NCBI GenBank assembly: GCA_003646995.1
Contig: QMLZ01000206.1
Coordinates: 1 to 5,641 of the forward strand
Origin: Deltaproteobacteria bacterium
GTDB lineage: Bacteria; Desulfobacterota; DSM-4660; Desulfatiglandales; Desulfatiglandaceae
Reading direction: 5' to 3'
DNA: 5,641 nt
Positions within the stretch are counted from its first letter, which is position 1, and the number at the start of each line of letters is the position of its first letter. Under the pieces are notes generated by a model. That model was given only the letters and a program-made list of their open reading frames with translations. It was not told the origin of the DNA and did no database searches. The position numbers were made by a program, and so were the translations under genes. Shown piece by piece: positions 1 to 5,641 of the stretch.

Positions 1-273
1 CTGGTTGGAGCAACAGACTGGTTTGTGAAGGGGCCGTTCGTTGTGGAAGGGATGATTCAGGGCCTGCTAAGCGCTGGAGCGGCAATCGCGGTGTTGTATA
101 TTGGCTTTTTGTTTTTCTGTACAAAAAAAACGATCTTTTTGAGCTTGGCGGTGATGAAGCTGCAGTTTATGCCCTGGAATTATGTGGTGGCTTTCATGGT
201 GTTGAGCGGTATAGTGGGGGCGATCGGTAGTCTCATCGCTGTGGGACGCTTTTTTGAGATGGCAAGGTCGTAG
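1..273 (+). CDS. ftsX: Cell division protein FtsX, C-terminal part (5' end outside window)
   Basis: The reading frame is open from base 1 and ends at TAG 271-273, giving the last 90 codons of a longer protein. It opens with LVGATDWFVKGPFVVEG, the conserved stretch FtsX proteins carry before their last two membrane helices. Hydrophobic segments follow at about residues 17-40 and 60-82 of the fragment, matching TM3 and TM4 of the FtsX permease domain. FtsX pairs with the ATPase FtsE at the division septum and, in E. coli, recruits and gates the amidase activator EnvC through its periplasmic loop. That loop lies upstream of the window. The GTG at 25 is an internal valine codon, not a start. The next gene starts 2 nt after the stop and encodes an EnvC-like protein, which supports the assignment. 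The upstream ftsE is expected but not visible. Confidence 0.93.
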   Translation: MVGATDWFVKGPFVVEGMIQGLLSAGAAIAVLYIGFLFFCTKKTIFLSLAVMKLQFMPWNYVVAFMVLSGIVGAIGSLIAVGRFFEMARS

Positions 274-275
274 AT

Positions 276-1421
276 ATGTGGTCAGAGATATGCAGGCGAA
301 AGGCACAGTATGTGTTTGCGCTGGCCATTGTTTCTTTTTGGTTTTTCTGGCTGGATGGGGTCGGGGAACTTAGTGGCCAGACGCGAGGACTCATCGACGA
401 GCAGGCAAAAAAGTTGGAGATCTTCGATTTTAGGGAAAAGGATTTGATTGAAAAATTGAACGATTTAGAGGAGTCTATCAAATCAAAAAGAGAGCAGATA
501 GAAAAGGCCAAGGCAAACCTTGTTTCTTTGGAGAGGAGATCAAAAGGCTTGGCGCTTGCTTTGGACGAGTTGAATGTAGAAAGGAAGTCGCTTGAGGCAA
601 GATTGTCCCTACGCCTTGTATACCTTTACAAATACGCTAGAAGAGGATATATGAGGGCTCTCTGTTCCGCTGCGGACCTGACTGATTTTCGTAGAAGGGC
701 TATTTACCTATCGCGCCTGATGCAAGAGGACTCAAAAAACTTGGAAAATATCCTTTCCCAGCAAAACGAGATCAGCAAGAAACTTGAAGAAATAAAGGAA
801 GAAATAAAACTGACCGATGCACTAAGAAAGCGAGAGGCGGCCAACCTGACGGCGCTAAAGGAGGATGTTGAAAAGAAAGTGATTAAACTGATGAGAATTC
901 ACGAAGAAAAGGAGTTCTATTTAAGTGCTGTCAGGGAACTGGAGTCAGCAGGGAGCAAGTTCAAGGAGACAATAGTTCATGTCGAAGACCGTAAGGACCG
1001 CACCCCTTTGGAGGTCCGGGATATATCCGGGCTTAAGGGAAAACTCCCCGTGCCATTGTCGGGAACCATTGTAAGAGGGAAGAAGCTATTCAGGTCAAAT
1101 CGCGTTCATCTTGAAAAGGGAATTTTCATAAGGGCCAAGGATGGGGCCCAGGTGCGTGCAGTGTTGCCGGGAAGGGTTGAGTTCTCCGGGCGACTGAAAG
1201 GATACGGCCAAGTGGTCATAATCAACCACGGGTCGCGGTTTTTTACCATTTCAGCACTTCTTTCCCACAGGGAGAAAAAGGAAGGAGACCAGGTTCGACA
1301 AGGAGATGTAATTGGTGAAGTAGGCTCCGCAGCAACCGGGATAGGCCCAAGTCTTTACTTTGAAATCAGAAAGGGGGGTAAAAACCTAGACCCCCTAAAA
1401 TGGCTGAACACCAAGGGATAG
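276..1421 (+). CDS. envC: EnvC-like murein hydrolase activator (coiled coil plus degenerate LytM/M23 domain)
   Basis: This 381-residue periplasmic protein probably activates septal peptidoglycan amidases under FtsEX control. Residues 12-26 form a hydrophobic signal or anchor segment. Two charged heptad-rich stretches at about 37-115 and 145-230 look like the long coiled-coil arms of EnvC. A LytM/M23 domain covers about 255-378. Its zinc and catalytic positions are replaced. The usual HxxxD motif reads E280-K-G-I-F284, the usual HxH reads S359-L-Y361 before FEI, and the YxHL histidine position is leucine (about L328). E. coli EnvC carries the same SLYFEIR form, so the domain should act as an activator, not a peptidase. 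ATG 276 lies 2 nt after the ftsX stop and has only a weak AAGG upstream, suggesting translational coupling. No better start exists before the signal segment. A non-EnvC degenerate M23 protein such as an NlpD relative is less likely, as there is no lipobox or LysM. Confidence 0.88.
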   Translation: MWSEICRRKAQYVFALAIVSFWFFWLDGVGELSGQTRGLIDEQAKKLEIFDFREKDLIEKLNDLEESIKSKREQIEKAKANLVSLERRSKGLALALDELNVERKSLEARLSLRLVYLYKYARRGYMRALCSAADLTDFRRRAIYLSRLMQEDSKNLENILSQQNEISKKLEEIKEEIKLTDALRKREAANLTALKEDVEKKVIKLMRIHEEKEFYLSAVRELESAGSKFKETIVHVEDRKDRTPLEVRDISGLKGKLPVPLSGTIVRGKKLFRSNRVHLEKGIFIRAKDGAQVRAVLPGRVEFSGRLKGYGQVVIINHGSRFFTISALLSHREKKEGDQVRQGDVIGEVGSAATGIGPSLYFEIRKGGKNLDPLKWLNTKG

Positions 1422-1529
1422 TATCCCAAGAAGAGGGCTCTAGCAGATCACCGAGGCATAATTCAGGTTTATTTTGTTTAAGCGTGGTAGTAATATTTAT
1501 TAGTAACTGCCAAATCCAGAGGTGAAAGG
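1422..1529 (+). promoter_or_regulatory. envC-ctpA intergenic region with AT-rich dyad and strong RBS
   Basis: This is the longest gap inside the gene block. No GC hairpin followed by a T run is present, so there is no sign of an intrinsic terminator. Bases 1464-1506 are AT-rich and hold a short dyad TAATA-TT-TATTA (1491-1502) and two copies of TAGTAA (1488-1493 and 1501-1506). A possible -10 (TAATAT, 1491-1496) has only a poor -35 at usual spacing, so an internal promoter is possible but weak. AGAGGTGA at 1518-1525, 4 nt before ATG 1530, is a strong Shine-Dalgarno and fixes the ctpA start. This gene may therefore be translated more efficiently than its upstream neighbour. Confidence 0.4.
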
Positions 1530-2882
1530 ATGAAACCCCACAAGGTAAAGTTGTTTTTTTATTTTGTATTGTTGCTTACTTTTATCGGAGGTGCTCTTTT
1601 TCTGAATGGTGGACAAAGAGCTGTAACTGCGGGAACCGAAGAGGCATATCCAGACCTTGAGATATTTACCGAGGTGCTCAGGCAGATACAGGAGAATTAC
1701 GTAGAGCCACAGGATCCAAAGAAGCTCATCTATGGCGCAGTAAAGGGTATGGTACAAAGCCTTGACCCTCACTCGTCTTTCATGACTAAAGATGAATACC
1801 AGGAACTGATGCTTGAAACAAAAGGAAGTTTTACTGGTATAGGAATTGAGATAACCATTAAGGACAACATCTTGACTGTGGTGTCTCCGATAGAAGGCAC
1901 CCCGGCTTACAAGGTGGGCCTCAAGGCCGGGGACAAGATAATCAAGATTGAGGATAAGTCCACCAAGAACATGACCCTGATGGACGCTGTAAAGCGCATC
2001 AGGGGACCTAAAGGTACTAAAGTTAAACTGACAATCCTTCGCGAAGGCGAGAGAAAACCCCTTGTGTTCTCCATAACGAGAGACGTGATACCATTAAAGA
2101 GCGTGAGGGCCTTCCTCCTGGAGCCAGGTATTGGATATGTTCGAATTTCAACGTTCCAGAGCAAGACCGCAAAAGATCTTGCAAAGGCTGTTGGTGATTT
2201 AGAAGAGAAGGGAAGGCTAAACGGCTTGATACTTGATCTGAGGAATAATCCGGGAGGTCTTCTTTCGCAGGCTATCGAGGTCTCAGACTATTTTTTGGAC
2301 TCCGGAATAATAGTTACGACAAAGGGCCGGAAGCATTCCCAAGACATTGTGGCTAGGGCACATAAGAACGGGGAGACAAGAGACTATCCCATAATCGTAC
2401 TAGTAAACGGAGGCAGCGCCAGTGCCTCTGAGATCGTGGCGGGTGCTCTGCAAGACAACAAGAGGGCCGTAATACTTGGAACCAGGACTTTTGGCAAGGG
2501 GTCTGTGCAGACCATCTTGCCATTATCTGATGGTTCTGCTTTGAGGCTCACAACTGCGAGGTATTACACCCCGAGCGGGAGATCAATTCAGCTAAGCGGT
2601 ATACAGCCCGACATAGAACTCGCATTTGTGCCACCTGAGAAAAAGAAAAAGAAAAATGAAGAAAAGCGTTTCCTGCGTGAAGAGGATCTTGAGAGGCACA
2701 TGCCCGGAGAAGGGAAGGAGGAGCCTGAAGAGAAGGGTGGGAAAGAAACCAGCAGCCCAGTGAAGCGCTCGGAAAAGGCTAAGGAGCTCATAGAAAGGGA
2801 CAACCAAGTGCGGCATGCATTACAGTTGCTGAAAACGTGGAATATATTCTCCCAGATGAAGGGAATATCGGCCGCCAAATAA
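1530..2882 (+). CDS. ctpA: C-terminal processing peptidase CtpA/Prc family (S41) with PDZ domain
   Basis: This 450-residue secreted serine protease recognises C-terminal tails of periplasmic proteins. Residues 8-26 form a signal or anchor segment, with a possible signal peptidase site after A34. The N-terminal helical part (about 40-95) contains the SLDPHSSFM motif typical of the family. The PDZ domain spans about 97-180 and includes GIGIEI and the GLKAGDKI loop (130-137). The S41 catalytic core follows. The motif GGSASASEI gives nucleophile S298, FGKGSVQ gives general base K323 and Q327, and the S-K spacing of 25 and K-Q spacing of 4 equal those of E. coli Prc (S430, K455, Q459). The active site thus looks intact. 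Residues 370-412 are a highly charged, probably disordered linker starting with five lysines. Related proteases degrade peptidoglycan hydrolases (MepS by Prc in E. coli, MepM by CtpA in Pseudomonas). Its place after envC suggests a cell-wall role here, which is inference. Confidence 0.95.
   Translation: MKPHKVKLFFYFVLLLTFIGGALFLNGGQRAVTAGTEEAYPDLEIFTEVLRQIQENYVEPQDPKKLIYGAVKGMVQSLDPHSSFMTKDEYQELMLETKGSFTGIGIEITIKDNILTVVSPIEGTPAYKVGLKAGDKIIKIEDKSTKNMTLMDAVKRIRGPKGTKVKLTILREGERKPLVFSITRDVIPLKSVRAFLLEPGIGYVRISTFQSKTAKDLAKAVGDLEEKGRLNGLILDLRNNPGGLLSQAIEVSDYFLDSGIIVTTKGRKHSQDIVARAHKNGETRDYPIIVLVNGGSASASEIVAGALQDNKRAVILGTRTFGKGSVQTILPLSDGSALRLTTARYYTPSGRSIQLSGIQPDIELAFVPPEKKKKKNEEKRFLREEDLERHMPGEGKEEPEEKGGKETSSPVKRSEKAKELIERDNQVRHALQLLKTWNIFSQMKGISAAK
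2639..2656 (+). repeat. Three perfect GAAAAA hexamers in ctpA
   Basis: Three tandem copies of GAAAAA run through 2639-2656 and encode most of the five-lysine run K371-K375, directly after the S41 core. The unit is 6 nt, so gain or loss of a copy would add or remove two residues without shifting the frame. It sits in the charged linker, where length change should be tolerated. Confidence 0.8.
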
Positions 2883-2905
2883 TGGAGCAGAGCCGTAAAC
2901 CGTAA
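2882..2905 (+). other. Seven-codon ORF bridging ctpA and the deacetylase gene
   Basis: ATG 2882-2884 overlaps the last base of the ctpA stop (TAATG) and opens a frame of seven sense codons (MEQSRKP) ending at TAA 2903-2905. The next gene starts 7 nt later at ATG 2913. The TAATG overlap is a classic reinitiation arrangement, and the downstream ATG has no good Shine-Dalgarno, so the mini-ORF could pass ribosomes from ctpA to the deacetylase gene. It may equally be chance or the remnant of an older start in another frame. No peptide function is claimed. Confidence 0.3.
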
Positions 2906-2912
2906 CCAGCGG

Positions 2913-4136
2913 ATGCCCAAAGTGGAATGCAAGACACGGGGAGGTGGTTCGCACAAGAAATTTGTATTGCTTCTTTTAGGTATTGCGGTTGGACTGCTGT
3001 TCCTTTCCATTGTCCTAATAAGCGTGACCAGAGAGCCCAATGACTTGGACAAGGTACCGCTTTACGAGGAGGTATATGGTACCAGCAAACCCTTGAGATC
3101 TGCGATAAATGGAATCGATAAGGTTATCTTTTCCGCCTTATACTCCAGTGGAATTTCCCAAAAGGATGTCCATTTTATTTCTGTGGAGCCTCGCCAAGAA
3201 AAGGGGGAGATCTGGGAATTAACAAAGGTTCTCGTTAAGTGCGATGGAGTAGAAAAGGTCCAACGGGTAAAGAGGGAGATAGTAAAGGGTATCAAGTCCC
3301 GGCTCGGGTCTTGGGTCCATATAAAACAAGTTCAAGCCAACCCAATGGTAGTGGTTATTTCTATTAAGGGCCGAATTACCCATGAGCTCACATTCGCTTT
3401 GGAACCCGATACTACTACAAGGCCAAAAAGCAAACCGAAGGTAGCCTTGATCATTGATGACATGGGTTACGCCCATCGATTAGCCCACAGGTTCATGGCC
3501 CTTGGCAATAACATAACCCTTTCCATTTTACCCGGAGCCCCGTTTACAAGGACGATCGCCCTGGAAGCAAGGGAGAGAGGATGTGAGGTGATGCTTCATT
3601 TACCCTTGGAACCAAAAGGCTACCCCGGAGTCAATCCTGGACCTGGTTGCCTTTTCACCAACATGGGGAGGGAGGAAATGGCCAGGACTTTGGACTCCGA
3701 TCTATCTCAGGTCCCAGGGGCTGATGGGATCAATAATCACATGGGTTCTCTATTTACTGAGGACGAGGAGGCGATGCGCGCCTTACTTTGCGAACTGAAA
3801 AGCCGGGATCTTTTCTTTATTGATAGTAGGACAACTCCCATGTCCAAGGGCTATGACATGGCTAGGGCAATGGGCATACAAGCCGCCAAAAGAAACGTGT
3901 TCATAGACAATAACCTGGACAAGCTGAGCATTGAAACCCAGTTAAGTAAATTGCTAAGCATGGCGTCCCGAACAGGATGGGCCATTGGAATTGGACATCC
4001 TCATGAACAAACCGTGGAAGCCCTGGAAGAGTTCTTGCATGAAAAAAGCTGTTTGTTTGAGCTGGTCCCAGTTTCCAGGATTTTGAAGGAGATGACCGGA
4101 GCGGAATGTGAGGAAACAGTCAGAACAGGAGGGTAG
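2913..4136 (+). CDS. Divergent polysaccharide deacetylase (YibQ/DUF610 family), membrane-anchored
   Basis: This 407-residue protein is a member of the divergent polysaccharide deacetylase family (Pfam PF04748; E. coli YibQ). Residues 17-38 form one transmembrane or signal-anchor helix after a basic start. Residues about 60-165 are an N-terminal region I cannot assign to a known domain. A short linker (TTTRPKSKP, 167-175) leads to the NodB-like fold at about 176-394. Visible motifs are IDDMG (181-185, with the DD pair), MLHLPLEP (227-234), NNHMGS (274-279, probable metal histidine H276), FIDSRT (302-307) and GIGHPH (359-364). Catalytic activity on a polysaccharide has not been firmly shown for the family, so substrate is unknown. 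In E. coli yibQ adjoins envC, and here it follows envC-ctpA, supporting an envelope role. ATG 2913 is the only start that keeps the membrane segment and follows the in-frame stop at 2880; its ribosome site is poor. Confidence 0.9.
   Translation: MPKVECKTRGGGSHKKFVLLLLGIAVGLLFLSIVLISVTREPNDLDKVPLYEEVYGTSKPLRSAINGIDKVIFSALYSSGISQKDVHFISVEPRQEKGEIWELTKVLVKCDGVEKVQRVKREIVKGIKSRLGSWVHIKQVQANPMVVVISIKGRITHELTFALEPDTTTRPKSKPKVALIIDDMGYAHRLAHRFMALGNNITLSILPGAPFTRTIALEARERGCEVMLHLPLEPKGYPGVNPGPGCLFTNMGREEMARTLDSDLSQVPGADGINNHMGSLFTEDEEAMRALLCELKSRDLFFIDSRTTPMSKGYDMARAMGIQAAKRNVFIDNNLDKLSIETQLSKLLSMASRTGWAIGIGHPHEQTVEALEEFLHEKSCLFELVPVSRILKEMTGAECEETVRTGG
4127..4133 (+). promoter_or_regulatory. Ribosome binding site deciding a TTG start
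   Basis: AGGAGGG lies in the last codons of the deacetylase gene, 5 nt before TTG 4139. This near-perfect Shine-Dalgarno at ideal spacing supports the rare TTG start of the aminotransferase. The family's usual N-terminal sequence (IPLLDLKRQ) begins right after it, so no ATG further in is needed. Confidence 0.85.
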
Positions 4137-4138
4137 AA

Positions 4139-5329
4139 TTGAAAATACCATTATTAGACCTAAAAAGGCAATTTGCTGAACTTGAAAAGGAGATTTTTGA
4201 GGTAACTCGCGAGGTCTTCACTGAACAAAGATTCATCCTTGGCCCTCGGGTTGAACATTTGGAAAGAGAGATTGCTGAGTATTGTCAGTGCAAGTATGCT
4301 GTTGGGGTTTCATCAGGGACCGATGCCCTGCTCATATCTCTAATGGCCTCTGGGATAGGGCTAGGTGATCTTGTCATTACAACACCTTATACATTTTTCG
4401 CAACAGCTGGTGCTATAGCGAGGCTCGGCGCCAAGCCCGTTTTCGTTGATATTGATAGGGAGACCTACAACATGGATCCAAAGTTAATAGAGGAAACTCT
4501 GCATGCCCTTGAGCCGTCGGAAATGAAAAGGGTAAAGGCGATAATCCCGGTTCACCTCTATGGCCAATGCGCTGAAATGGAACCTATCCTGGCAATAGCA
4601 AAGGAATATGGATTGACCGTGATAGAGGATGCTGCCCAGGCCATAGGCGCGGAATACGAATTTTCAGAAGGAAAAACTATGCGTGCCGGATCCATGGGGG
4701 ATTACGGGTGTTTTTCTTTCTTTCCTTCCAAGAACCTAGGCGCATTTGGTGACGGCGGAATGGTGACGACAAATGATGAAGATGCTTACGAACGCCTAAA
4801 AAGCCTGAGGGTCCATGGGGCTAGACCCAAGTATTACCACAAGATCATCGGAGGGAATTTCAGATTAGATGCACTTCAGGCGGCTATCTTGAGCGTCAAG
4901 CTCAGATACCTGGACCAATGGACACGGGGACGCCAGGAGAATGCAAGGCTTTACAGAGAGCTCTTTGGAGAAGCTGGATTGAGCGGTTTGGTTGGGCTCC
5001 CTGAGGAAAAGCAGAAAAGGCACATATACAATCAATTTGTCATCAGGGTTGACAATGGCAGAGACCAGCTGAAAGAATTTCTCGGGGCACAGGGAATAGG
5101 CACGGAGGTATACTATCCCGTCCCCCTTCACCTGCAAGAATGTTTTGGTTATTTGGGATACAAAACAGGAGACTTTCCTGTAGCGGAAGAGGCCTCTAGA
5201 AAAACTTTGGCATTACCCATTTTTCCTGAATTGACAAAGGCTGAAAAAGAGTTTATCGTAAATACAGTTAAGCGGTTCTTTGAAGAAGGAGCGAAAAAAA
5301 GCCAAAAGAAAATTGAAAAAATGTCTTGA
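4139..5329 (+). CDS. DegT/DnrJ/EryC1/StrS family sugar aminotransferase (PLP-dependent)
   Basis: This 396-residue cytoplasmic enzyme probably transfers an amino group, usually from glutamate, to a keto-sugar nucleotide for surface polysaccharide. The N-terminus IPLLDLKRQ is typical of the family. SSGTDAL (58-64) forms the phosphate-binding turn, EDAAQAIGA (163-171) carries D164 for the pyridine nitrogen, and [15 protein letters not shown] (193-207) carries the PLP lysine K198. [11 protein letters not shown] (240-250) is the conserved substrate-side motif, and the length is normal. It is most like the WbpE/WecE-type branch in general pattern, but the exact sugar cannot be read from sequence. 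It starts 2 nt after the deacetylase stop, so the two are likely cotranscribed. No other sugar-biosynthesis gene is visible. The last 15 residues ([15 protein letters not shown]) extend past the conserved fold, are lysine-rich, and their A-rich codons overlap the rRNA promoter region. Confidence 0.92.
   Translation: MKIPLLDLKRQFAELEKEIFEVTREVFTEQRFILGPRVEHLEREIAEYCQCKYAVGVSSGTDALLISLMASGIGLGDLVITTPYTFFATAGAIARLGAKPVFVDIDRETYNMDPKLIEETLHALEPSEMKRVKAIIPVHLYGQCAEMEPILAIAKEYGLTVIEDAAQAIGAEYEFSEGKTMRAGSMGDYGCFSFFPSKNLGAFGDGGMVTTNDEDAYERLKSLRVHGARPKYYHKIIGGNFRLDALQAAILSVKLRYLDQWTRGRQENARLYRELFGEAGLSGLVGLPEEKQKRHIYNQFVIRVDNGRDQLKEFLGAQGIGTEVYYPVPLHLQECFGYLGYKTGDFPVAEEASRKTLALPIFPELTKAEKEFIVNTVKRFFEEGAKKSQKKIEKMS
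5294..5321 (+). promoter_or_regulatory. A-tract UP-like element upstream of rRNA promoter P1
   Basis: A runs occur at 5294-5300 (7), 5304-5307 (4), 5309-5312 (4) and 5316-5321 (6). With P1 starting near 5361, the last three fall at about -40 to -57, where UP elements bind the RNA polymerase alpha subunits. The first run is just beyond. All lie inside the aminotransferase coding sequence, encoding its lysine-rich tail. UP elements are well known at rRNA promoters; that this one works is inference. Confidence 0.6.
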
Positions 5330-5354
5330 CCTCTTGGCCGAGTTTAGGTATAAA
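5326..5354 (+). promoter_or_regulatory. rRNA operon promoter P1
   Basis: TTGACC (5326-5331) and TATAAA (5349-5354) are separated by 17 bp, each matching the sigma-70 consensus at five of six positions. The -35 box contains the TGA stop codon of the aminotransferase (5327-5329). Transcription should start near 5361, about 154 nt before the 16S gene. Confidence 0.82.
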
Positions 5355-5379
5355 TGAAGCTTGTCTCGTGATTGGAATC

Positions 5380-5413
5380 GCCCAACAAACATCTTGACAT
5401 GTTTGAGATGGGC
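5380..5413 (+). repeat. Imperfect inverted repeat straddling the P2 -35 box
   Basis: The arms CAAACAT (5386-5392) and ATGTTTG (5399-5405) are perfect complements around a 6-nt loop. An outer pair GCCCA (5380-5384) and TGGGC (5409-5413) extends it, with a 1-nt against 3-nt internal bulge. The -35 of P2 (5394-5399) lies in the centre. It could be an operator, or an RNA hairpin in transcripts from P1. No T run follows, so it is not a usual terminator. Confidence 0.55.
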
Positions 5414-5422
5414 ACTTAAAAT
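5394..5422 (+). promoter_or_regulatory. rRNA operon promoter P2
   Basis: A perfect -35 TTGACA (5394-5399) and a -10 TAAAAT (5417-5422, five of six) are separated by 17 bp. The start would fall near 5429, giving a leader of about 85 nt before 16S. Its -35 begins 68 bp downstream of that of P1, so this is a tandem rRNA promoter pair as in E. coli rrn operons. Confidence 0.85.
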
Positions 5423-5435
5423 TATCAATACTTTC

Positions 5436-5447
5436 GCTCTTTGAAAA
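5436..5447 (+). promoter_or_regulatory. boxA antitermination element in the 16S leader
   Basis: GCTCTTTGAAAA closely matches the rRNA boxA consensus (GCTCTTTAACAA), which NusB and NusE (S10) bind to protect rRNA transcription from Rho. It lies just downstream of the P2 start and is present in transcripts from both promoters. A boxB hairpin is not evident. Confidence 0.75.
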
Positions 5448-5491
5448 CTAAATAGTGGTGCCGCTGCAGGCCCTGGAAAATAGAAAAGTAA

Positions 5492-5505
5492 AGGCTTTTA
5501 AGCCT
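5492..5505 (+). promoter_or_regulatory. Short inverted repeat just before 16S rRNA
   Basis: AGGCTT and AAGCCT flank two bases and can form a small stem 9 nt upstream of the predicted mature 16S 5' end. It may be part of the leader fold or processing stem. The full processing stem would need the 16S trailer, which is outside the window. Confidence 0.4.
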
Positions 5506-5514
5506 ATTACCATT

Positions 5515-5641
<127 letters not shown>

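Noticed and set aside
25..273. Small separate membrane protein starting at GTG 25
   Set aside because: The frame is open back to base 1 and the codons before 25 encode conserved FtsX sequence, so it is the tail of ftsX.
233..511. Minus-strand open frame opposite the ftsX-envC junction
   Set aside because: It is the complement of recognised FtsX and EnvC coding sequence, with no domain or independent signals.
1432..1441. AGAGGGCTCT short palindrome after envC as a terminator
   Set aside because: The stem is only 4 bp with a 2-nt loop and no T run follows.
1474..1502. TTGTTT (1474-1479) as -35 with TAATAT (1491-1496) as -10
   Set aside because: The spacer is 11 bp, too short for a sigma-70 promoter. 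Other pairings match consensus poorly.
2938..2947. Strong Shine-Dalgarno-like GGGGAGGTGG inside the deacetylase start region
   Set aside because: The next in-frame start candidate is TTG 2967, about 20 nt away, too far for normal use. Starting there would cut into the membrane segment.
2588..3052. Long minus-strand open frame (154 codons) across the ctpA 3' end
   Set aside because: It lies opposite a well-supported gene, is serine/phenylalanine-rich because it reads the complement of Lys/Glu codons, has no recognisable motif, and spans an intergenic junction.
5462..5476. CTGCAG and CAGGCCCTG small palindromes in the 16S leader
   Set aside because: Loops are too small and stems too short to support a terminator or a distinct element.

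Overview
The window looks like part of a Gram-negative bacterial chromosome of roughly average G+C. It carries a cell-envelope and cell-division gene block on the + strand, followed by the start of a ribosomal RNA operon. The 16S 5' end (conserved 27F-type sequence, then a GAGTAAAGTGGCGAACGGG stretch) and the gene order ftsX-envC-ctpA-deacetylase fit a deltaproteobacterial (Desulfobacterota-like) lineage. Frequent AGG/AGA arginine and ATA isoleucine codons are seen. They would fit a thermophile-leaning lineage but do not prove one. The taxonomic call is an inference from a short 16S fragment.

Layout: 1-273 is the C-terminal 90 codons of ftsX. After 2 nt comes an EnvC-like murein hydrolase activator (276-1421) whose LytM domain has lost its zinc ligands. 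A 108-nt gap with no clear terminator leads to a C-terminal processing protease (S41, CtpA; 1530-2882) with an intact Ser/Lys/Gln active site. Then comes a membrane-anchored divergent polysaccharide deacetylase (YibQ family; 2913-4136). After 2 nt a TTG-started DegT/DnrJ/EryC1/StrS aminotransferase (4139-5329) follows. From 5294 the sequence becomes an rRNA promoter region: an A-tract UP-like element, promoter P1 (-35 overlapping the aminotransferase stop codon), a dyad, promoter P2, a boxA antitermination element, a small hairpin, and the 16S rRNA gene from about 5515 to the window edge.

How they work together: FtsEX is an ATP-driven complex at the division septum that controls EnvC. EnvC in turn activates amidases that split septal peptidoglycan. 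CtpA-type proteases trim or degrade periplasmic proteins, including peptidoglycan hydrolases in several proteobacteria. YibQ-family proteins lie next to envC in many genomes. The first four genes therefore form a plausible peptidoglycan remodelling module. The aminotransferase probably supplies an amino sugar for surface polysaccharide and is the least tied to the module.

I see no mobile element, CRISPR array, tRNA or clearly novel multi-gene system. The most unusual parts are regulatory: the rRNA promoter and its UP-like element are embedded in the 3' end of a coding gene, a dyad straddles the P2 -35 box, and a seven-codon ORF bridges ctpA and the deacetylase gene.
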